A stretch of DNA of 7,502 nt, taken from NCBI GenBank assembly GCA_030040475.1, contig JASHTQ010000095.1, positions 1 through 7,502 on the forward strand, written 5' to 3'. The stretch is from Streptosporangiaceae bacterium. GTDB lineage: Bacteria > Actinomycetota > Actinomycetes > Streptosporangiales > Streptosporangiaceae. Each line of letters starts with the position of its first letter. Within the stretch, counting starts at the first letter, position 1. The notes below the pieces were generated by a model. That model made no database searches. It was not told the DNA's origin and worked only from the letters and a program-made list of their open reading frames with translations. Shown in pieces: positions 1 to 6,044 of the stretch. Both the position numbers and the translations under genes were made by a program.

Positions 1-1038
1 GGCGCCGGTGGCCGCCGCACCCGGCCCGCCGAGAATGCCGCCGGCGCCGGAGGCGGCCAGATGGCCGTGCGCAGGACCGCCGCCCAGCGTCACGGCGGTG
101 ATCACCCCGGCCGCCACGACGACCGCGGCGGCGCCGGCCACGACGGTCCTGGCGTGCGGCACGATCCGGTGCCAGGGCGGCGCCCCGGCCGGGCCGACCG
201 GCTTAGGGAAGCCGGACTTGGCGAACGGCCCGGTCCGGCCCAGCGCGCCGGCTCGCCGCACCACCCCTTCCGGCGTGCCGTCGGTGCTGGCCGCGAGGAC
301 CCGGTCCCGGAACCCGGGCAACACCGCGACAAGCGGGACCGCGCCGGCCAGCAGTGCCGGGGTCAGCTCGCGGCGCTTGCGTTCGCCGCAGATCTCGCAG
401 CCATCGATGTGCCTGCTGATGCGCTTGCGGATCAGCACCGTCAGCTGCCCGTCCCAGCCGGCCAGCAGGTCGTCGAGCGCCTGGCAGGCCTCGCGCCCGG
501 AGCGCGCGACGAGCAGCGCGGCCAGGGACCGTTCCATCTGCTCGCGAGCGCGGGACAGCCGGGCGTGCGCGTGGTTGCGGGACACGCCGAGGATGTCCGC
601 GAGGTCACCGCCGTCCAGGTCATGGCCCATGCTCAGCTCGAGGATGTCCCTGTCGGCCGGGTTCAGGCCGAGCATCGCGGCCCGAACCAGGCCGGAGAGT
701 TCGGCCCGCTCGGCGGCGCGGCTGAGGTCCGAGGTCTCGCTGGGCACCTCGGCCGCGTCTTCGAGGGCGGAGGTGGCCTCACCCGCCCGCAGCCTTCTGT
801 GGCATATGTTGCGGGCCACCGCGTACAGCCAGGCCCGGAGCTTGCCGGGGTCGCGGAGCCCGCCGAGTTTGGCGGACGCGACGACGAACGTGTCCTGTAC
901 GGCGTCGGCGGCATCGGCAGGCTCGCGGAGCATGGACCGGCAGTAGGCGTGCAGCGGCACCGCATACCTGTCGTACGCCTCAGCGAGCCCGCCCGGGTCG
1001 CCGGCCACGATGGCGGCGACTACCTCGCTGTCTTCCAT
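1..1038 (-). CDS. Sigma-70 family (ECF-like) sigma factor with C-terminal zinc-finger and membrane segment, partial
   Basis: Predicted RNA polymerase sigma factor; the 346 residues from ATG at 1038 are visible and the C-terminus lies beyond position 1. Region 2 spans about residues 15-85 (AYDRYAVPLHAYCR, DAADAVQDTF, LRAWLYAVARN). Region 4 spans about 110-175, with the helix-turn-helix LADILGVSRNHAHARLSRAR. Beyond the usual ECF end, C185, H210, C214 and C217 form a C-x24-H-x3-C-x2-C pattern (HIDGCEICGER), the spacing of zinc-binding anti-sigma (zf-HC2/ZAS) domains. Residues about 298-318 form a hydrophobic helix, followed by a Gly/Ala-rich tail. I infer a membrane-tethered sigma factor with a built-in anti-sigma-like module. 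The frame is open with strong third-position GC throughout. No clear Shine-Dalgarno precedes the ATG, so the start is probable and the transcript may be leaderless. The target promoters cannot be read from the sequence. The kinase gene is transcribed divergently from it. Confidence 0.88.
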   Translation of the reverse strand, partial: MEDSEVVAAIVAGDPGGLAEAYDRYAVPLHAYCRSMLREPADAADAVQDTFVVASAKLGGLRDPGKLRAWLYAVARNICHRRLRAGEATSALEDAAEVPSETSDLSRAAERAELSGLVRAAMLGLNPADRDILELSMGHDLDGGDLADILGVSRNHAHARLSRAREQMERSLAALLVARSGREACQALDDLLAGWDGQLTVLIRKRISRHIDGCEICGERKRRELTPALLAGAVPLVAVLPGFRDRVLAASTDGTPEGVVRRAGALGRTGPFAKSGFPKPVGPAGAPPWHRIVPHARTVVAGAAAVVVAAGVITAVTLGGGPAHGHLAASGAGGILGGPGAAATGA

Positions 1039-1188
1039 GCGGGATACGGTAGTTCGCGCAGCGTGTCCGGTCCGGCAGAATGGCAGAACCAGCCGTCGAT
1101 GCAGGCGCCGAAAGTGATTGTGTGATTACAATTAGCCAGATCGGGGGTGCATGACTCCAGCCGATCGGACGCTGTGAGGAAGCGCGAT
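1039..1188. promoter_or_regulatory. Divergent intergenic control region between sigma factor and histidine kinase
   Basis: The 150 bp separating the two divergent starts contain a locally AT-rich core. Visible elements are a heptamer direct repeat GGCAGAA at 1074-1080 and 1082-1088, a direct repeat GTGATT at 1114-1119 and 1122-1127, and an inverted repeat ATTGT-N6-ACAAT at 1117-1132. TACAAT at 1127-1132 would be a good -10 hexamer for the kinase, but no TTGACA-like -35 stands at 16-18 bp. The 8-bp spacing of both direct repeats and the dyad could be regulator sites; this is inference. Confidence 0.45.
1176..1180 (+). promoter_or_regulatory. Ribosome binding site fixing the kinase start
   Basis: GAGGA lies 8 nt before ATG 1189, the expected spacing. 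The longer in-frame alternative, GTG at 1147, has only a G run directly touching it, so translation from ATG 1189 is preferred, shortening the protein by 14 residues. Confidence 0.7.
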
Positions 1189-2979
1189 ATGGAAACGGGG
1201 CAAGCGGCCGGGCTGGGTGACGGGATCGGCCAGGCCGCGGAGGTCGAGGGTGCGTGGTACGACCCGGACGAGACCAGCCGGGCTCGGGCCATCGTCCGGC
1301 TGAGCCTGGTGTGCGCGGTGGCGTGGGCGGCCATCATCTGCGGCGCGGCGGTCTGGCTGCACAGCGCGCGGGCAGCCGGGGTGACGGTGACCGGGGTCGT
1401 CATGGCCGTGACCTGGGCCTGGGTGCTGCAGCGGATCTCCCGCGGCCGGATGACGCCGGGCGTGGTCGCCGTCTACCCGGTCTCGGCCCTGGTGCTGCTG
1501 CTTGTCATGGGCCTGTTCGTGCCGGAGCTCTCGCTGCTGTTCACGTTCGTCACGTTCATGTTCCTTGCCTTCGGGCTGTCGTTCCTCAGCGGCCGGGCGT
1601 CGAAGCTGGTCGTGGCGCTCACCCTCGGCGTGGCGTTGACATTGATGCTGACCTCGGTGGTCCTGCACTGGTCCAGCGGCGTGCCGGACGGGAGCTACCG
1701 CTGGTTCATCCTGGTCGGCGTGCTGATGGCGCTGTCGGTCGACTCCATCATCTTCGTGATGCTGCGCAGGACGCTCGAGGCAAGGGCGCGCCGCCTGGTG
1801 GAGGCCGAGCGGGAGGCCGCGCAGATGCTGCGCAGGCTCTCCCAGCAAGAGCGGCTGGAGAGCCTGGGCAAGCTGGCCGGCGGGGTGGCGCACGACTTCA
1901 ACAACCTGCTCGGCGTCATCCTCAACTACACGGCGTTCATCGCCGAAGCGGCGGGAGACAGGCCGGACCTGCTCCAGGATCTGGAGGAGGTGCAGAGCGC
2001 CGCCAAGCGCGCGGCCGCGCTGACCAGGCAACTGCTCATCTTCGGGCGGCGTGATCTCAGCCACGGTGAGGTGGTGGACATCAACTGCGTGGTCCGTGAC
2101 ACCGAAAGGCTGCTGCGGTCCGCGGTCGGCGAGCACATCGAGTTCGGCATGCGGCTGTCGGAGGGGGCGCACCGGGTCAGGATCGATACCAGCCATCTCG
2201 AGCAGGTGCTGCTCAACCTGTCCGTGAACGCGCGCGACGCGATGCCGGAAGGCGGGTCCCTGCTGATCGAGACCTCGGAGCACGAGTTCGGCCCGGAGGC
2301 GACATCGGTGCCGAGGCCGGGCCGCTACGTCTGCCTCAGCGTGACCGACACGGGTACGGGCTTCACCGAGGAGGCCCGCCGGCATGTGTTCGAGCCGTTC
2401 TTCACCACCAAGCCCGCCGGGCGCGGCACCGGACTCGGGCTGGCCACGATCTACGGCATCGCCAAGGAGGCGGGCGGCGACATCGAGCTGGTCTCGGAAC
2501 TCGGCGTGGGCACGTCCATCCGGGTCTACCTGCCCGAGGCTGGCGATGCGCTCGGCACCGCCGTCGCCGGCACAACCGGAGGCCTGTCCGGGACCGAGGG
2601 CGCCGGCCGGACCGTGCTGCTGGTCGAGGACGAGCCCCAGCTGCGCCAGGTCACCGGGCGGATACTCGAGCACCACAATTACCGGCTGCGGGTGGCCGAC
2701 AACCCGCACGACGCGCTGGCCATGATCCGCGAGGATGACCGCGTCGAGCTGCTGATCACCGACGTCGTCATGCCCGGGATGTCCGGCCTGCAGCTCGCGG
2801 AGAAGGCCGTGGCCGTGCGGCCGCACCTCCGCTTCCTCTTCATGTCCGGCTTCCCGAGGGACCTATGGGAGCGCGGCGAGATCGACAGGGACCTGCCGAT
2901 CATCGAGAAGCCCTTCGATGCCGAGCAGCTGCTTCGGCGGGTTTCCGAGGTCCTCGCCGCGGAGCCAACGCCCGCGTAG
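1189..2979 (+). CDS. Membrane hybrid histidine kinase with C-terminal receiver domain
   Basis: A 596-residue sensor kinase. Six hydrophobic helices lie at about 37-58, 64-82, 91-111, 115-134, 137-159 and 171-192, with almost no extracytoplasmic loop, so the signal is probably sensed in or at the membrane. A linker helix (about 193-222) leads to the dimerisation/phosphoacceptor box LAGGVAHDFNNLLGVI with H235. The ATPase domain shows the N box (LNLSVNARDAMPEGG, N347), G1 (DTGTG, 387-391), F box (FEPFFTTK, from 401) and G2 (GRGTGLGLA, 411-419). A receiver domain (about 475-592) follows a Gly/Ala/Thr linker and keeps E480/D481, phosphoacceptor D525, S553 and K574. All catalytic residues are present, so it should autophosphorylate and pass phosphate to its own receiver. 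No histidine phosphotransferase or separate response regulator is in the window, so the output is unknown. The neighbouring divergent sigma factor is a possible but unproven partner. Confidence 0.95.
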   Translation: METGQAAGLGDGIGQAAEVEGAWYDPDETSRARAIVRLSLVCAVAWAAIICGAAVWLHSARAAGVTVTGVVMAVTWAWVLQRISRGRMTPGVVAVYPVSALVLLLVMGLFVPELSLLFTFVTFMFLAFGLSFLSGRASKLVVALTLGVALTLMLTSVVLHWSSGVPDGSYRWFILVGVLMALSVDSIIFVMLRRTLEARARRLVEAEREAAQMLRRLSQQERLESLGKLAGGVAHDFNNLLGVILNYTAFIAEAAGDRPDLLQDLEEVQSAAKRAAALTRQLLIFGRRDLSHGEVVDINCVVRDTERLLRSAVGEHIEFGMRLSEGAHRVRIDTSHLEQVLLNLSVNARDAMPEGGSLLIETSEHEFGPEATSVPRPGRYVCLSVTDTGTGFTEEARRHVFEPFFTTKPAGRGTGLGLATIYGIAKEAGGDIELVSELGVGTSIRVYLPEAGDALGTAVAGTTGGLSGTEGAGRTVLLVEDEPQLRQVTGRILEHHNYRLRVADNPHDALAMIREDDRVELLITDVVMPGMSGLQLAEKAVAVRPHLRFLFMSGFPRDLWERGEIDRDLPIIEKPFDAEQLLRRVSEVLAAEPTPA

Positions 2980-3483
2980 TTACCAGCTGGCCTCGGTCGC
3001 GGCGGTCCACGCGGCCAGGAGCGTCACTACGGGGGTCAGCCGCTGGATTGCGTCGGCAGCGGTGAAGTCTTGTCCGTACGACCTGGGGCCGAGGTTGCCG
3101 TGGACGGCCCGGCCGACGAAGGCGGGGTGCGCTTGATGACCGCGGTCGCGGCCAGCTGGCCGTCGGGCCTTGAGCTGGCGCCGAGCATGGCGGGCGCGGC
3201 GATGCCGCCCGCGGCGTAGGCGGTGCCGGCAAGCCCGGTGTCGTAGGCGAGGAACTCGCGCCGCCAGTAGTTCCGGTGGGACGTTGCCCGGCCCGTGCCG
3301 CAGCGGCTCGGCGGCGGTCACCGCGGCGCCGACCGCGGCGGGCAGGCTCGAGCAGGTGACGAACGTCCCGTCGCCGGCGTCCAGCCGGATGCCTGGATCG
3401 GGTTGCGCTGGCCGGTGCACGTACGTCACGGTAGCGAACGCGCGCGACTCGCGGAGACGCGCGGTGCCCGGGCGGGGTACCAC
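2980..3483 (-). pseudogene. Frameshifted remnant of an unrecognised gene
   Basis: One frame is open from GTG 3483 to TAA at 2980-2982 (167 codons), but protein-like composition and third-position GC bias move between frames. Segment A, about 3483-3285, reads plausibly (FATVTYVHRPAQPDPGIRL, TFVTCSSLPAAVGAAVTAAE). From about 3270 to 3125 the same frame becomes an Arg/His-rich shadow, while another frame reads NYWRREFLAYDTGLAGTAYA and GGIAAPAMLGASS. From about 3123, at a CCCC run, the signal returns to the first frame (AFVGRAVHGNLGPRSYGQDF, AIQRLTPVVTLLAAWTAA). The simplest reading is one gene of about 170 codons with two compensating frameshifts, either decayed or mis-sequenced. I recognise no family. 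It lies downstream of the STAND gene on the same strand, and its stop abuts the kinase stop. The original start is uncertain. Confidence 0.5.
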
Positions 3484-3520
3484 GGCTCGTTCGGTAGAAA
3501 AATGATCGTGGTGCGGCGGG

Positions 3521-5755
3521 TCAGGGCGGTGACTGCAGCAGCCCGAGCGGGCTCGGGGCGGCGAACTCGATCGTCAGCGCGCCGCCGGGGGCGAGTGCGG
3601 CGTGCGCGGCCAGGTACGGCGGGCGCTGGGCGCGGACGAAGGCAAGGGCGCGGGCCGCGGTGCCGGGCGCCGGCCTGAACTCGGCGGCCCGCAGCGGCAG
3701 GTCGGGGCTGGCTCCTGGGCCGGCGCCGGAGAAGCCGATGATGTCCAGCGGCTCGCTCGCCGCCAGCGTCGCCAGGGTAAGAAGCAGCCTCGTGTCGACC
3801 CGGCCGGCGGCCAGCTCGGCGCGGGCGGACGCGGTCAGGCTGACGCTGGGGTTGCGGACCAGTTGGGCGGCGGCGAGCTGGCGTGCCCGGCGGTCGGCAC
3901 CGAGCGCCCGCAGGTACGCGACCGTGCCGTCGGGCGCCACCACGCGGACCTCGACGCGCGCCGCGCCGGTGCCGAAGCTGGCGAGGATCTCCGGCGCGTA
4001 GACGCTGGCCAGGCGGCTGCCGAAGGTGGCACGGACGGCCGGCGTGGCAAGCACGATCGCCGAGCCGAGCGGGTCGCCGACGCCGGGTCCGAGCACGAGC
4101 AGGTTCCCGGCCGGGACACCCTGCGCGACCAGTGCCGCGCACATCGCGGGATCGCAGGCGAGGATGACGCCGGCGCTGACCTGGCGGGCCACCCACGCCG
4201 CCGCCTGGTTGCGGACCTCCGCGGCCGCTGCCGCCGCCGATGACGAGGCCAGCCTGGCCTGAGCGGGCGAGGCGGACTGGGTCGGGCGAGGCGCGGCCGA
4301 GCCGCTTGCCGCCTCGCTTGCGGCAAGGGCTGCGAGGGCAGCGGCGGCGGCCCCGACGCCTAGCCACCGCAGACGATGCCTTTGCAGCCGGTGGCGGCCG
4401 GCCGGAGGCGGCTGCTTGTGGCTCTGGCGCGAGCGGGGGCGCGCCGCCTCGCCGACGGCGTGCAGGTGGTAGCCGGCCTCGAGGATTGCGCGCTGGCCGG
4501 ACGGCGTGTCGGCGGCTCTCGATCGCCAGTACTCGGCCGCGCCGCGGTGGGCCGCGGCCACCTGGTCGCGCTGGCCGGCCCCGGCCAGGCGGCGGTGCAG
4601 GCCGTCCGCGGTCCAACGGTGCATCCAGAGCTCGCGGCCCGGGCCGACCGTGAGCAGGCCCGCGGCCCGAGCGTCGGCAACGTGACTCGGCCGGGCGGCA
4701 AGGGCCACCGGCCCGACGGGGGCGCGGAACACCGAGGCGCGGACGAGCAGGGCCTGCGCCCCCGCGCCGAGGCGGTCGAACAGCTCGTCGAGCAGACGGT
4801 CGCCGACCGCCTGGGCGATGGACTCCGCCGCCGAGGTGGGCAGCTCGGTCGGGGCCGCCGGCTCTGGCCTGGCGAGCAGCGCCGCTATCTCGTCCAGGCT
4901 GTTGCCGGTTGCGAGGAGCGCGTCGAGGTATTCCATGGTGCGCGGGTGCCCGGCGGCCAGCCGCCAGGCCCGGTCGCGCGCTGGCTCGCTGAGGTTTCGC
5001 AGGGCCGGCATCGCCACGGCGAGTTCGGCCGCACCGGACCGGGTGAGCGGGCCGACATGGCGGAAGCCGAGCCGGTCGCCGCCGGGCGCAGGCAGCCCGA
5101 ACGGCTCGCGGCAGGTGATCAGCAGCTTGCCCCGCCAGTTGGCGAGCAAGGCGGCCAGCGCAGGGTCGCGGACGGTCCTGGTGTCGGCTCTCGTGTCGGC
5201 CGTCCTGTCGGCTCTGGCGCCGGCTGTGCTGTCGGCCATGGCGCCGACTCTGCTGCCGGCTGTGCCGTCGGCTGTGCTGCCGTCCGGGGCGGACAGGTTG
5301 TCGTCGAAGTTATCCAGCACCAGGAGGTCCGCCTCGGTCGGGTAGACCGGCAGGCTGTGCGGGCTGGTCTCGCCGGTTACCACGGTTACCACGCGCCACG
5401 GCTGGAGGCGGCAGACCCTGGCGGCGATCTGGGCGGCCAGCGTCGACTTGCCGATGCCGCCGAGGCCGTGCAGGACAAGGCCGGTCAGGTCGGGACCGGT
5501 GAGGTCGGCGGACCAGCGACGGCGTTCTGCGGAGCGGATGGAAAGAGGGGCACGGGGGGGCGCTTCGGCGCTCTGGGCCCGGACGTGTCGCGGGCCGGGG
5601 ACGTGCGGGCTCGCGTGCACGGTGGCGTGCGGGGAGGCGTGCGTCGAGGCGTGCGTCGAGGCGTCGGGCGTGGCGCGCTGGGTCGCGGTCGGCGGGGCGT
5701 CGGGTTGGCGGGTAAATGCGGTAGTTTCGGGCTTTATGCGGATTAATCTTGGCAT
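3521..5755 (-). CDS. STAND/NB-ARC-like NTPase fused through a membrane helix to a putative extracytoplasmic domain
   Basis: A 744-residue protein, apparently an ATP-dependent signalling switch. Residues 1-90 are a Pro/His/Ala-rich leader with a tetrapeptide repeat (31-54). The P-loop is GLGGIGKST (97-105) and Walker B is LLVLDNFDD (144-152). A tetrapeptide-repeat insert (158-193) separates Walker B from the sensor-1-like TCRE (214-217). GHP (269-271) resembles the STAND GxP motif. A winged-helix-like part follows (about 325-390), ending near MHRWTADGL, at the place of the MHD motif in NB-ARC proteins, then a short helical region. A strongly basic stretch (439-463) precedes one hydrophobic helix (about 464-480), which predicts the C-terminus outside. 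Residues 515-744 form a compact domain with a possible disulfide (C534, C539) and motifs VILACDPAMCAAL and LASVYAPEILASFG. It resembles, from memory, secreted or membrane-anchored actinobacterial proteins of unknown function. The start is supported by AAGGA 8 nt upstream (5764-5768). The N-terminus has no recognisable effector domain. Ligand and output are unknown. Confidence 0.85.
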   Translation of the reverse strand: MPRLIRIKPETTAFTRQPDAPPTATQRATPDASTHASTHASPHATVHASPHVPGPRHVRAQSAEAPPRAPLSIRSAERRRWSADLTGPDLTGLVLHGLGGIGKSTLAAQIAARVCRLQPWRVVTVVTGETSPHSLPVYPTEADLLVLDNFDDNLSAPDGSTADGTAGSRVGAMADSTAGARADRTADTRADTRTVRDPALAALLANWRGKLLITCREPFGLPAPGGDRLGFRHVGPLTRSGAAELAVAMPALRNLSEPARDRAWRLAAGHPRTMEYLDALLATGNSLDEIAALLARPEPAAPTELPTSAAESIAQAVGDRLLDELFDRLGAGAQALLVRASVFRAPVGPVALAARPSHVADARAAGLLTVGPGRELWMHRWTADGLHRRLAGAGQRDQVAAAHRGAAEYWRSRAADTPSGQRAILEAGYHLHAVGEAARPRSRQSHKQPPPAGRHRLQRHRLRWLGVGAAAAALAALAASEAASGSAAPRPTQSASPAQARLASSSAAAAAAEVRNQAAAWVARQVSAGVILACDPAMCAALVAQGVPAGNLLVLGPGVGDPLGSAIVLATPAVRATFGSRLASVYAPEILASFGTGAARVEVRVVAPDGTVAYLRALGADRRARQLAAAQLVRNPSVSLTASARAELAAGRVDTRLLLTLATLAASEPLDIIGFSGAGPGASPDLPLRAAEFRPAPGTAARALAFVRAQRPPYLAAHAALAPGGALTIEFAAPSPLGLLQSPP
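5177..5284 (-). repeat. 12-bp in-frame tandem repeat inside the STAND NTPase core
   Basis: Nine consecutive 12-bp units, degenerate on the plus strand around CTGTCGGCTGTG, encode residues 158-193 as tetrapeptides: DGST, ADGT, AGSR, VGAM, ADST, AGAR, ADRT, ADTR, ADTR. Because the unit is a multiple of three, copy-number change would alter length without breaking the frame. It lies between Walker B and the sensor-1-like motif, where an insert is unexpected. Confidence 0.85.
5594..5665 (-). repeat. 12-bp in-frame tandem repeat in the N-terminal leader of the STAND NTPase
   Basis: Six 12-bp units encode DAST, HAST, HASP, HATV, HASP, HVPG (residues 31-54). The first two units differ by a single base, so expansion looks fairly recent; the others have diverged more. 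The unit sequence (CACGCCTCGACG on the coding strand) is unrelated to the second repeat of this gene, so two separate 12-bp expansions occurred in one gene. The regular histidine every fourth residue could bind metal or simply make a disordered linker. Confidence 0.85.
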
Positions 5756-6044
5756 GGTGGTATTCCTTGGCTATTCCCGCTTCGTCGGCAAACCGGGCAG
5801 GCCGCTATTTCTCTTCGTTATATAACACGGTTTGGCGCCCGGCCGTTCGGCTTTCACCGATGTCGAGGCGGGATGCATTCTCGGATAATTCAGGTAATTT
5901 CGGCGCGAAGTAATACCTTGCCGACCGGTCACGGCGCCATCGGTACGGCCTGGGCGTGCCGTCGGCGGCGTCTAGGCTGCTGCTTGAGCCGACCGAGGTG
6001 GCCTGCGGGTAACGAGCGCATGAGGACGAGGCAGGACGAACTGC
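5756..6044. promoter_or_regulatory. AT-richer divergent intergenic region between STAND NTPase and glycosidase
   Basis: This 289-bp region serves both divergent genes, and its half nearest the STAND gene (about 5756-5915) is clearly AT-richer than the surroundings. It holds a perfect 10-bp palindrome GTTATATAAC at 5817-5826, about 60 bp before the STAND start, which could supply a -10 element on the minus strand; no convincing -35 is paired with it. An imperfect dyad (GGTAATTTCG ... CGAAGTAATACC) lies at 5893-5917. On the glycosidase side, TAGGCT at 5973-5978 and TTGAGC at 5984-5989 are isolated promoter-like hexamers without good partners. No small gene with coding bias was seen. Confidence 0.4.

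Noticed and set aside
8..1125. Plus-strand open frames over the sigma factor
   Set aside because: They are Arg/Ala/Ser-rich shadows; the minus frame shows clear sigma regions 2 and 4.
1132..2826. Long open frame antisense to the histidine kinase (564 codons)
   Set aside because: It is the mirror of the kinase gene; its product is His/Arg/Gln-rich low complexity with no domain, as expected in GC-rich DNA opposite a biased gene.
3484..3520. Terminator after the STAND gene (T5 on the minus strand at 3496-3500)
   Set aside because: No stable stem directly precedes the T run.
3426..4616. Second minus-strand frame overlapping the STAND gene
   Set aside because: Arg/Pro-rich composition without motifs; the other minus frame encodes the NTPase and its C-terminal domain.
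5177..5665. CRISPR array
   Set aside because: The repeats are contiguous 12-bp units inside a coding frame without spacers.
4376..5746. Plus-strand 456-codon frame opposite the STAND gene
   Set aside because: Antisense shadow with no recognisable domain and no convincing promoter or Shine-Dalgarno.
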